Assembly (NCBI GenBank): GCA_020310875.1
Contig: CM035433.1
Location: 108,925,758 to 108,989,757, forward strand
DNA from: Ceratopteris richardii
Taxonomy: Eukaryota; Streptophyta; Polypodiopsida; Polypodiales; Pteridaceae
Direction of reading: 5' to 3'
Length of the DNA: 64,000 nt
Shown: one piece after another, positions 1 to 10,850 of the stretch
How the letters are laid out: each line of letters opens with the position of its first letter
Numbering within the stretch: the stretch's first letter is position 1
Notes under the pieces: generated by a model
The model's database searches: none
The model's input: only the letters and a program-made list of their open reading frames with translations
What the model was told of the DNA's origin: nothing
Made by a program: the position numbers and the translations under genes

Positions 1-900
1 AAACTGATGTCGAATTCCATGACTTTCTAGAAAAGTGTTGAACTCAATTGACATGTATTCACCTCCTCGATCAGATCTTAATGTCTAAATATACTTCCCT
101 GTCTGCTTTTCCACCATAGCTTTAAAATTCTCAAAGTGAGTGAATACCTCACTCTTCTCTTTCATGAAATAGACCCACACTTTCCGTGTATGGTCATCAA
201 TGAAAGTAACATAAAACCTGCAACCGCCCATAGATGTGGTCTTTGCAGAACCCCAAACATCTGTATGTACTATTTCTAGCACATTCTCACTAACATGCTT
301 GTCATGCAGAAACAATGATCTTGACTCTTTACCAAATTGACATGCTGCACATACCTTTTGCATCTCTGCAACCTTGAAATTTGGTAGTCCCTCCTTTGAC
401 TGCATCAATTTAAGACTTTGCAAGTTTGCATGTCCAATCCGTTTGTGCCAGATCTCTATATCAGCAATAACTCCTACACCTTTTGCAAACATGGCTGCAT
501 TCATTTCAAGAATTTTCACATTTAAGGTGAACATCCTACCCACTTTGTTTCCTTTGGCAATCAATATTCCATCCCGTTTGTATTCTTCTACATATAACCC
601 ATCAGCATTGAACCTGACTTGTAATCCTTGGTCAACCATTTGTCCAATAGAAACCAGAATCTTTGTTATATTTGGAACATGCAACACATCAGCAAGGTGT
701 TTTACCTTCCCATCCTCCATAGACAGTGCTATATTTCCTGTATGCTCGAGAGGGTGTGATGTGTCATCACCTGTTTCAACATATCCAGGAATTGGAAATT
801 TTTGCAAAGTAAACCATTCCGCATGACTCGTCATGTGATTTGAAGCACCTAAATCAACATACTAGACATTATCATTTGATTTTGAAACACTAGCAGACAT
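1..900 (-). pseudogene. C1 pol part: protease, GAG-pre-integrase, start of integrase
   Basis: In minus-strand order there is a retropepsin-like stretch near 480-870, followed by the pre-integrase zinc module (WHKRIGH, then CAACQFGK) near 300-480. The integrase core begins with VHTDVWG and FIDDHTRKVWVYFMK near 85-300. These are standard copia signatures. In the family, the protease matures the polyprotein and integrase joins the cDNA to the host chromosome inside the nucleus. The copy is broken and is cut by the window edge. Confidence 0.8.
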
Positions 901-1867
901 TGTATTCACCATGTGATGTTGAACCATGAATAACTTCTCAGAATCATCTACACTTGTGGATGCATAATTGTTTTGCTGCCTTTTGTTATTTTGATTCTTC
1001 AACCTGTAATCACGTTCAAAGTGTCGAGGCTTACCACAATTCCAACATCCTTTACTATCATTACTTGAATCATTTCTTTGGAAATTTTTGCGACCTCTTT
1101 GGCTCCCCCTGCCCCGAAACTGTCCTCTTCCTCCTCCATGATTTTGTTGTTGACTTTGGTCTTGGATATTGTTTCCTCTTCCACTTCCAAAACCTCTACC
1201 TCTGCTTGTTCCTCTACCAGAGTAGAATACGTGCTTAGAAATAGATTTTCCTTGGGAGTTTGAATCCTCACCAAGATTCTTTTCTTCAATAATCAACATA
1301 GATACCAGATCAGCAAAATTCGGAATATTTAACTGGTTTGTATAGAAGTTCTGAACTGCTTATATGTAGCTCCTAAACCACGGAGGCACACTTCCACCTT
1401 ATCATCATAATCTACATTCACGCCAATCGATGCAAGTGACTCACATATGCTTTTGATATTCAGAGTGTAGTCACTTACTGACATGCTCTTTTTCTCTAAT
1501 GTATGCAACTTGTTCTTGAGTTGCAATTTTCGTGCCTTTGTATTGGTCTTATACAATGTGAGCAAAGTGTTCCAAGCCTCTTTCAGAGTCTTGGCATTCT
1601 GTATGTGCCCAATCATGCTATCCTGTATGCTAACAGATAGCCAATGCATTACCTTTTGTGTTATTTAATTCCATTCCTCATATGCTCTTAACTGTTCTGC
1701 AATCAGATTCCTCTCTGTAACTGCGGAGCATTTTCGTTCTCTCCTTCAATGCACTTCTAGTAGCCTTTTCTCATCAGGAAATTCGTCATTCTGAATCTCG
1801 AAGCATGCAAATTGTTCTTGTCCAGCTTATCGCTCATAAGCTGACTCATTCCATCTGCGTTTGCCAT
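862..1867 (-). pseudogene. C1 gag region with CCHC zinc knuckle
   Basis: The minus strand encodes a copia gag-like helical region (for example LKNKLHTLEKKSMSVSDY near 1480-1560) and a region rich in G, R and Q. A zinc knuckle, CWNCGKPRHFERD, lies near 1010-1055. The likely start ATG reads MANADGMSQLMSDKLDKNN at 1867. In this family gag forms the virus-like particle and the knuckle binds RNA. The region is degraded. Confidence 0.7.
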
Positions 1868-2304
1868 TTCTATAGCAATTCACAACATTGCAAAACACTA
1901 CAAGCAGCACTTCTGCTTGAACACTGTTGCACTATGACGTGATAGTTCGATCTCAGAAAAACACAGGTTTCGTGTATCAACGATACACGGAATCACTTGA
2001 AATTCTAGACCTCGAATATATGAGTGTTGCCAAACACGATGCAAGTTATAGTTTCTGAAATTGACCTGGTTTTTCTATGGGCCCCACCTTGTGGGCTCAA
2101 AACGGAGGTCGAGATGGCTCCAAAACTTTGATATGACAAAAAAGAGTGGCCCTAAAGGGATAACTCACGAAAATATTTTGAGGTCTTCTACCTTCACACT
2201 GATTTTTGTAGCAAACAGAGGTTGTCTGTGAATCGCGTTTTCTCCACGCCTTGCTACGTACTCCTCATTGTCACCTTCTCCAGGAGCTCTCTACAACCAC
2301 GCTG
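1868..2304 (-). other. C1 untranslated leader
   Basis: This stretch lies between the primer binding site and the gag start. I see no ORF or repeat of note in it. It is interpreted as the 5' untranslated leader purely from position. Confidence 0.55.
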
Positions 2305-2316
2305 GCTCTGATACCA
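2305..2316 (-). promoter_or_regulatory. C1 primer binding site (tRNA-iMet type)
   Basis: The minus strand reads TGGTATCAGAGCC immediately beside the LTR end. This is the usual plant copia primer site, complementary to the 3' end of initiator tRNA-Met. It fixes the element orientation and the inner LTR boundary. Confidence 0.85.
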
Positions 2317-2595
2317 TGTCATGAGGAAGGAGATAAGGAAGAGAGATCACACACACACAATCTCACAATAGAAGAGAAGCACACACACAAGGAAGAATGA
2401 TCTTCTTCTTCTTCTTCTTCTTCTTCTATTACATAAAAAGGAATGTACAAGAATGACCTAAAAAACAAGAATACAACAAAAGATTAGTACATAAGGAAAA
2501 ACCTAATGTCCGCAAATGAGTGAGCTGGCAAGAAACAAATGTGCCATCACTCTCGGTAGATAAATCTAGTATAGCTCAATGAAGTTTCCCTGACA
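2317..2595 (-). repeat. C1 5' LTR
   Basis: The inner edge abuts the primer site at 2316/2317. The termini TGTCA...TGACA are inverted repeats, giving about 279 bp. It contains a (TTC)n tract near 2400-2426. The outer edge is less sure because 2583-2600 and 2612-2630 also form an imperfect inverted repeat across the proposed boundary. Confidence 0.6.
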
Positions 2596-2649
2596 TATAC
2601 CGATGTGACCACTATATATGTCAGAGAAACGAAAAACTGATACGTGTCA

Positions 2650-5210
2650 TCCTAAATCATCACATGCTGAGCTTGATATCTCAACAACATAAAGCTTCAA
2701 AAGCTGAAGGATATGCAAAGGAGAGGAGTGGTAAATGTTCTTCCAAATTTCTAGTCTCAAAGTATGCAACACTTGTGTGAAGCATGTCAATTCGGGAAAC
2801 AAGCAAGGCTTCCATTCAAGAAGAGTACACAAAGAAGCAGATTTCTGTTGGAACTCATCCACACCAACGTATGGGGACCGACCAAAGAATCCTCATTGGG
2901 AGGCAATCGATACTTTTTCATCTTCATTGATGATCATACCATAATGACATGGTTGTATTGTATGAAAAGTACAAACATATACATCATGAATAGATGCCCC
3001 ACTTCAGGTGTACATGCTTTAAGTCCATATGAAGCATGGTACGATAAGAAAACAGATCTATCTCACCTCAAGATATTTGGCTGTGTATGTTATGTGCATG
3101 TGCCTTATGAATTGAGGCATAAACTTGAAGCAAGAGTTGAATGTGTGCATTTTTATTGGGTATTCAAGAGAGCAAAAGGATTTTAGATGCTATGATCCTA
3201 AAACCAAAGAACTGAAGGTATCTAGAGATGTTATCTTTGATGAATTGTTGCCATGATATGGTATGAAATATTCATTACAAGTTGAAGACATACATGATGC
3301 TGAAAGGAGACATGTAGAAGATCAAGAAAGTGTGGAAATTTTTGGTCCTCAAACCTCAAGAACAACATCAAAGGGCAGCCACACATCTCCATGGAAGGGG
3401 AGATTGAGAAAGCCTACTTTAAGTGAAGAAATTTCTACAAGAAGCAAAGACATGGAGGAAAAGGATGATGTGTGCAATCCAGTGGTAGACATGTATAACA
3501 GCGGTGAGGGAGAGTTTGAAAAAATAGAAACTCCTGGTGTAAAGACATCAAAAGAAAGAAGAAAAAGATTTGTTCTAGCCCCTCAAGAGAGAAGAAGTTC
3601 AACAAGAGAGATAAATCCAGTTTAGTGATTGAATTATGAATCTTTCATTGCTAAACACTATGCATATATGAGTGAAGTAGTTGCATGTGAAGAGCCTAAT
3701 TGTTTTGAGGATGCAAGCAAGTATGAGGAATGGAACCAAGCCATGAATGAAGAGGTAAAAGCACTCGAGGAGAAACACACTTGGTCATTGGTGCCTCAAA
3801 CAAAGGACATGAAGGTTATCGGCAACAAATTGGTATACAAGGTGAAAAGAAATTCAGATGGAAGCATATCTATGTATAAAACAAGGCTCATAGCCAAATG
3901 TTTTGCACAAACATATGGAATTGACATTGAGGAGACTTTCAGCCTTGTAGCAAGGATGACTAAATTAAGAAATCGCATTGCAATTGCGGCCTCAAAGAGT
4001 TGGAGGATTCACAACTTGATGTGAAGAATGCATTCTTAAATGATGACCTAGAGGAGATTGTTTTCATGGAGAAGCCCAAAAGTTTTGAAGATCACAGGTA
4101 TCCACATCATGTGTGTAGGTTAAAGAAGGCTCTTTATGGTGTGAAGCAAGCACCCAAAGCATGGAATCAAAGGTTAGTGGAATATTTGGACAAATGTGGC
4201 TATAAGCAACATGATGCAGACTCATCATTGTATATGAAGAAGGAAGGTGATCATGTTGTCTACATTTGCATATATATATAGATGATCTTAGTCTTATAGG
4301 GAATAATGAAGCAAGCATTAGGGAGATAAAGAGAAAGCTTGGAGAAGAATTCAAGATCTTAGATCTTGGAGATTTAAAGTACGTCTTAGACATAGAACTA
4401 ATTTACACGGAGGAAGGCATATATCTCATGCAAAGAAAGTACATTCTTGATGTACTAACAAAGTGTGGCATGTGTAATTGCAAGAAAATTGCAAATCCAT
4501 CAGAGGTAAATATAACGCTGAGTGAAAATGAGGGAGAAGACATTGAAGATGTTATTTTGTAGAGTTCCATTGTAGGATCTTTGAACTATGCAACTCTTAC
4601 TAGGCCAGACATCAAACATGTAGTAGGAGTTCTCTCACAGTTTATGCAAATTCGCAAAGTGCAACATCTGATGGCAACCAAGAGAGTTCTTAGATATCTC
4701 ATGGGTAGTATAAATGAAGGTTTATTCTATGCTTATGATGAGGATTTGTAGGTAAAAGCCTATTGTGATGTAGATTGAGTAGGTTCAAAAGATGATAGGA
4801 GAAGTATAAGTGGCTATGTAGTCATGATTGGAGGCAAGACTATCTCGTGCAGCTCTAAGAAGCAACCAATAGTAGCCCTATCTTCCATTGAAGTTGAATA
4901 TAGAACCTTAGCCCACATCACATGTGAGATTATGTGGCTGAAGAAGCTATTTAACTTGAAGTTGCAGGTGAAACAAATCCCAATCATCTGCGACAATATG
5001 AGTAGTGTATACCTAGCTTCGAATCTAGTTTTTCATGCTAGGTCCAAGCACATTGAAGTACACTATCACTTCGTAAGAGAGAAGGTGATCGCAAAAGAGG
5101 TCAAGGTGGAGCATGTAAGTACCAAAGGTCAATTTGCAGATATGTTTACAAAACGATTGGAAGGAACAAAGCTACTAAAACTCAAAAGAAGCATTGGCAT
5201 GGTAGATTTA
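2650..5210 (+). pseudogene. C2 pol remnant: integrase, RT, RNase H
   Basis: Recognisable landmarks are CEACQFGKQARLPF (pre-integrase zinc module, about 2770) and integrase-region SPYEAW near 3025. A copia RT stretch reads QLDVKNAFLNDDLEE near 4005, and LKKALYGVKQAPKAWNQRL follows near 4120. The RNase H side has SKKQPIVALSS near 4855 and HARSKHIEVHYHFVREK near 5035. The order is copia-typical. This is a fossil with many breaks, and no product should be expected. Confidence 0.75.
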
Positions 5211-5231
5211 AGTTCAAGGCTTGAGGGGGAG

Positions 5232-5776
5232 TGTTAAAAATCAAGCCTCGAAGACGACAAAAATTTATTGTGGTATTTTTACAGTGACTTTCCATTATTT
5301 TTCTGGTGGCCTTAAAGTCTCAAGGATCATGTAGTCTGGTGTTATTCTGATATTTTTTCGCTGATTTTCCAGTGTTTTTCCGATGGCATGAAAGACTCAG
5401 AGATCATGCAGTTAGATGAAAAGGTTAATTGGAGGCTTCATATCACTAATTTCAGCTATCAAGAAGCCTCAATCACATTCCTAAATCATAGCTTACCAAA
5501 AATGTTAAAGAGGATGCTTGAGAGATTCTTGCAAAATTATAGGAGCACTTTTGGACAGCCTATATATGTATGAATCAAAGTCATGAAGGAGATCATGACA
5601 TCTACTCTCTTCCTAGAGTTAGTATAGAGTATAAGGAAGTTGCTATACACAACCTTCCTGCTTAGTTAGTCATTTTGTTAGCTTATTCTTCTATGTAGTT
5701 AGCCATTACTCACTACCTCTCTAAGGAGTGAGCTAGTTTTCAGCACCATTTTGTTTTGGTTGAAACTCCTTGTCAT
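5232..5776 (+). repeat. C2 3' LTR (right end uncertain)
   Basis: The left edge is set by the polypurine tract GAGGGGGAG followed by TGTTAAAAATCAAGCC. A TATA-like CTATATATG lies near 5560. The right edge is my guess at a CA before position 5777. There is no second copy in the window to confirm it. The interval 5777-5854 shows nothing recognisable. Confidence 0.45.
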
Positions 5777-5854
5777 GGTATCCATTTCAAGTGATTTTAC
5801 TTGCATTTGATTGCTTATAGAGTCTATTCAATGTGGTGTGAATTTGGTAAAAAA

Positions 5855-7580
5855 ACAAGCTTTACCACATAGCTTCTAGCTTGAGGCTATTATGTGTGAA
5901 GTATATGTACTTAATGGGTGTCCCACCAAAGCATTGCAGTCTATCACTCCATATGAGGCTTGGCATGGTCGCAAGCCATCTATTGCTCATCTACATGTCC
6001 TTGGTTGTTTGGCATATGCATTAGTGTCTGGACAAAAATGTAGAAAATTAGATGATAAAGTAGTGAAATGTATTTTTGCTGGATACAATTATGAAAGCAA
6101 AGGTTGTTGTCTGTATCATCCATAGACTAAACGCATTTTGGTTAGCCGTGATGTTGTTTTTGTGGAAGATACAATTCAACCATTACTTTCATGTACTAAG
6201 GAGACATCGGTTAGATCCAAATGAGATGGCTGATATAGCAAGTTAGATGCTATTATGAAGAATATGATGCTATTATGAAGAACTGTACTTGGTCTTTATG
6301 TGATTTTACTCCAAACCAAAAGGCCATTGGCACTAAATGGGTATACATGCTCAAGTGTTAACTTGATAGAATAATTGATAGGTATAAGACTAGGCTTGTT
6401 GCAAAAGGTTATGCTCAAGAAAGAGGCTTTGATTTTGATGAGACCTTTGCACCCACATGTCTAATGACTACCGTTCATAGCATCTATGCACTTGTAGCCC
6501 ATCATGGTTGGAATGTACATCACTTGGACATTGAAATTGCATTTCTAAATGGTGACTTACATGAAGAAGTGTCTATTTTTCAGCCCCTATTTTACATAAA
6601 AAGGGAATGAAAACAAAGTGTGTAGGTTGAAAAAGGCATTATATGGTTTCAAGAAAGGACCATGTGCTTGCTATGAAAACATACATGCCTACTTGATTGC
6701 CCATGGTTTTGAGAAAAGTCCAACTGAGAGCACCTTATATGTTAATCATGCAATTGATGTGCTTCTAATCATTGTTGTCTATGTTGATGACATGCTGCTC
6801 ACTAGTCCTAATGAGAAGCATATTGTTGATATTAAGGCTAATTCGCATGCCTCACTTGAGATGTCAGATTTGGGGCATTTGCATCATTATTTGGGCATTC
6901 AATTTATGCAAATTGATGGTGGAAAAGCTTTGTGTCAAACAAAATATATTAGAACTTTATTGCAGCATTTTGGCCTTGAAGATTGCAAACATATTGCCAC
7001 TCTTATGGAAATAGGTCTATGGTTGAGTCTTCATGATGCTCAAAATGCACTTGATGTTGTTCTCTATCAACAAGTTGTTGGATGCTTGATTTACTTCTGC
7101 ATAACACAACCTGATATTCAGTTTGTTGTCTCATAGATGAGGAGATACATGCATTGCCCAGGTGTCAAGCATTGGTAGGCAGTTTAGCACATCTTTTGCT
7201 ATTTGAGTGGTACCTGGCTGCTTGGATTGTTTTATACCAAGGGGGGATCACTACCGCCAAATTTGCATGCTTCTTTTGACTCTGACTTGGCTGGTTGTTG
7301 TGATGCTCATGTATCCACTAGTGTTTTTTGCTTCTTTCTTGGTAGATCATGCATATCTTGGTTGAGAAAGAAGGAGCATACTGTGGCCACTTCTAGTTGT
7401 GAGGCTCAGAATAGGGAAGCTTTCATAGTCACTATTGAGAGTTTGTGGCTCAGATGCCTTTTGACTGATTTGGGTGTTGGTTAGTCTTCTGCCACCACCA
7501 TGTTCATTGACAGTCCGAGTGCATTGGCAATTGTGAGGAACCCTGTGTTCCATGCTCACACTAAGCACATTAAGTTCAGT
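5855..7580 (+). mobile_element. C3: Ty1/copia pol fragment related to C7
   Basis: This plus-strand fragment has integrase C-terminal, RT and RNase H signatures: KALQSITPYEAWHGRKP near 5925, LKKALYGFKKGPCACYE near 6625, VVYVDDMLLTSPNEKH near 6775 and a degraded RNase H near 7340-7570. Stretch by stretch it matches C7 (42245-47402) closely, for example KLDDKVVKCIFAGYNYESKG against KLDDKAVKCIFVGYSSESKG. It belongs to the same family but is far more decayed. It has no LTR and no gag. Confidence 0.75.
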
Positions 7581-10500
7581 TTGTGAAAAAACTTGGAGAA
7601 GCTTGTAGGAGGTAGAAAAGTGAGTTGCGAAGGGAGGAAGTTCAGTCCAATCAACCGGCACAAGACCAGCCCTTGAATTTATGGAGACTCAAATAAACCT
7701 TATAGGCATGTGACAAGTGCAATAAAATGCACTATGCGCTTTGGAGCATCAAGGAGAAAGAGTCGATACAAGACAAATAGGTTTTCACATCGACTAGCTC
7801 AAAAACTTACTATATTTGGAAGAGATAATGAACTTCAAATGCTCATAATTTGTTGAGCATCCACATCAAGGATTCAAGAGGATAGCAAGAGGAGAAAAGT
7901 TAGGTAGACTATTTATATTTGAGCTCCAAGATACTAGGAACATTGCTTTGTTCAACGATGGTAGTCAAACATGATTAGAATTGGAAGTTTGGCAGAAGAG
8001 GTTAGTGCATATAGGTGAAAGGTCTTTGAAGCAAATCAGTAGGGATCAAAGTGTACTTGGTCTACCAAATATCTCCAAGCAACACATGATTTATAAATGC
8101 AGTGCTTGCCAATGTGGCAAGTCTCACAGACAACCATTCAGAAAGAAGGGATATATTCATGGAGACCTATTGGAGCTTGTCCATACAAATGTATGGGGGC
8201 CAAGAAAGGAGCCATCTATCTTTGGATCTAGGTATTATGTGTCTTTCATTGATGATTGCAACATATGGACAATACTATATTTCATGAAGCGTAAAGATGA
8301 AGTGTTCTATTATTTCAAGAAATATCTAGCACTTTTTGAAAATCAAATAGAAAAGAATTTGAAGAGGCTAAGGTCAGATGGAGGGGGAGAATATTTCTCC
8401 CATGAATTTGATGCTTATCTCCAAGAGAGAGCAATCAAAAGAGAAATTACAACCAAGTATACTCCAGAGCAAAATGGAATGGTAGAAAGGAGGAATAGAA
8501 CCATAGCGGAGGCTGCAAGGTCAATGCTAAATAAGAAGAAGTTGCCCAAGTACCTATGGGTAGAGGCTGTATCTATAGCCACCTATATGATCAATAGAAT
8601 CCCATCAAAATCATTGGATGGGATGACACCTTATGAAGCATGGAATGGAAGAATACCTAGCCTTGACCATTGTAGGATCTTTGGGCGCATAGCATATGCA
8701 CACATACCTTCACAAATCAGAGGCAAATTGGATCCAAAGCAAAGAAGTGTATATTCATTGGTGATGACCTTAATAAAAAAGGCTATAGATTATATAATCC
8801 AAGTAATAAAGGATTCATTGTTAGTAGAAATGTTGTTTTGATGAAAAAAATCTTGCTCTGAAGATGATTGCAGGGAAATCAAACTTCCGTATGACATAGA
8901 GGAAGACTTTCCAACATTGACAAAGAAGAATTAGCGTACACACAAAGTGTTCTAATGATGATCAAAAGACTCCAAGAAGAGAAAATTCTTGGAACTCCAA
9001 AGGCAAAGCTAAAGTGCACGAATTAAGAGATGTGGAAGAATCATCACAACAAACCATAAGAAGATCTACTATAGAGAAAAGGAAGCCAAAAATATATGGT
9101 TATGACACATCCTTGGTCAAAAGTATTTAAATTATATTGCTCATGATACAAACTTAGAAGAACCATCAACATATGAAGAGGCCAAGAAGAAACCAGAATG
9201 GAGAGATACCATCAAAGAAGAGATAGAAGCTTTCAAGAGAATCAAACTTGAGAATTGGTTCCCAAGAAGCCATCCATGAAGATTATTGGATCAAGGTGGA
9301 TTTACAAGGTAAAGAAGAATTCTGATGGCTCAATTAACAGGTACAAAGCAAGGCTTGTGGCCAAAGGGTTTTCTCAAACCCAAGGTATAGAATGGAAGAG
9401 ACATTCTCACCTGTGGAAAAGATGCGTACAATTAGAGTACTCATGAGTATAGCATCTTGTAAGAATTGTAATATCTATCAAATGGATTTTAAAAATGCTT
9501 TTCTTAATGGTTGGATTTCAGAGGAGGTATAAATGTCTCAACCTCCTAGATTTGAGGATAAATCATATCCACAACATGTATGCAGGTTGAAGAAAGACTT
9601 GTATGGCTTAAAGCAAGCTCCTAGACCTTGGAATCATAGATTAGTCACTTACTTGAAGGATAAAGGATTTAAGGCAAGCAAGGTAGATCCCTCACTCTTC
9701 ATAAAGAGGAATCATTCAAAGGTCATATACCTTTCTGTATATGTGGATGATATAATCATTTCAGGTAATGATGCAGATGGAATCAAGAGGATCAAAACTC
9801 AGATGAAAGAAGAATTCAAGATTAGTGATCTTGGATTAATCACTTACTTCCTAGGTTTGGAAGTGGTGTATATGGCAAGAGGTATGTCCTAACTCACGGA
9901 AAGTACATTGGGGATATGCTTCCCAAATTCAAGATGGAAAATACAAAGGTTGCAAGTACACCCATGGAGGTAAATCATAAGCTAAGTGCTCATGAAAGTG
10001 AGCTAATTGAAGATGTGACTAGTTACCAAAGCTTAATTGGAAGCTTGAATTATGCTACTCTAACTAGACTAGATATATGCTATGGAGTTAGTGTGCTAAG
10101 TCAAATCATGCACACTCCAAGGAAACCTCACATGGAAGCAGCTAAAAGAATCTCAAAATATCTAAAGGGTACAATTAATGAAGGGTTATATTACCCTTAT
10201 ACATCTGATTTAGATGTCAAGCTATTTTTTGATGCAGATTGGGTAGGTTCCAAAGATGATTGGAGAAGCACATCAGGATATCTCACTTTTGCAGGTACCA
10301 AATTGATTTCTTGGTCATCAAAGAAGCAACCTACAATTTCTCTCTCATCAGCTGAAGCTGGATATAAAGGACTTGCAAATGCTCCTCAAGAAGCTGTGTG
10401 GATCAAGACCCTATACTCTGATTTAGGGTTGAATACTTCAACTCCACACATATTTGGAGACAACATTAGTTCATTGCATCTTGCTGCTAAGTGTATGTAT

Positions 10501-10850
10501 CATGCAAGGATGAAACACATTGAATTACAGTACCATTATGTCAAGGAAAAGATCATGAGTAAGGAGATACACCTCTGATATGTATCCACACATCAACAAT
10601 GTGCAGATATGATGACAAAGGCATTGGATGGAAGAAAATTCAATAGGTCTAAATCAGTGATTGGCTTGCAAGAAATCATGAAGGACTGCAAAATCAAGCA
10701 TCTTAGGCTTGAGGGAGAGTTTTGGTGCAAATAGCAAGCCTAAGGGCTTGTCTAAATATTTAGAAATACACCTTGATTTGTGTACCTCACATAGAGGATC
10801 ACATATGAACTCCTACTTGTACATTTAATTGCATTCACCATGGATAAAAT
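7580..10850 (+). mobile_element. C4: Ty1/copia 3' part with short LTR remnant
   Basis: A possible gag zinc-knuckle remnant (CDKCNKMHYA near 7710) is followed by pol and a polypurine tract (GAGGGAGAG, 10711-10719). The first bases of an LTR follow (TTGGTGCAAATAGCAAGCC from about 10720), resembling the LTR start of C5 and C6. The LTR gives way to G4 sequence by about 10850. It is a broken fossil with numerous lesions. Confidence 0.7.
7981..10640 (+). pseudogene. C4 pol remnant: integrase, RT, RNase H
   Basis: The integrase part (about 7981-8841) is the best preserved. It shows pre-integrase CSACQCGKSHRQPF, core LVHTNVWGPRKE and FIDDCNIWTILYFMK, then RSDGGGEYFS and PEQNGMVERRNRTI. RT landmarks are GSRWIYKVKKNSDGS near 9285, LKKDLYGLKQAPRPWNHRL near 9590 and VYVDDIIISGND near 9740. 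RNase H landmarks are SKKQPTISLSSAEAGYKGL near 10320 and HARMKHIELQYHYVKEK near 10500. The element is not translatable as a whole. Confidence 0.8.

Larger units (their letters stand above)
1..2595 (-). mobile_element. C1: Ty1/copia element, 5' half (continues beyond left edge)
   Basis: Reading leftward on the minus strand, the order is LTR, primer binding site, leader, gag with a zinc knuckle, protease, GAG-pre-integrase and the start of integrase. This is the copia order, with integrase before reverse transcriptase. RT, RNase H and the 3' LTR would lie beyond base 1. The coding part is broken in at least three places. No second LTR is visible, so its age cannot be estimated here. Confidence 0.85.
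2650..5776 (+). mobile_element. C2: Ty1/copia 3' half with 3' LTR
   Basis: This plus-strand fragment starts inside the pre-integrase region and runs through integrase, RT and RNase H to a polypurine tract (GAGGGGGAG at 5223-5231) and an LTR. Gag, protease and the 5' LTR are absent. The coding part has many breaks, and this is an old copy. Confidence 0.75.

Noticed and set aside
374-826. Plus-strand ORF of 150 codons opposite C1 pol
   Set aside because: It is a shadow of the minus-strand copia coding region. Similar antisense frames at 28752-29126, 33276-33491 and 57819-58231 were left out for the same reason.
5770-5790. LTR-primer site junction (CATGGTATCC)
   Set aside because: Only about seven bases match the tRNA-iMet site, and no gag follows. 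Probably chance.
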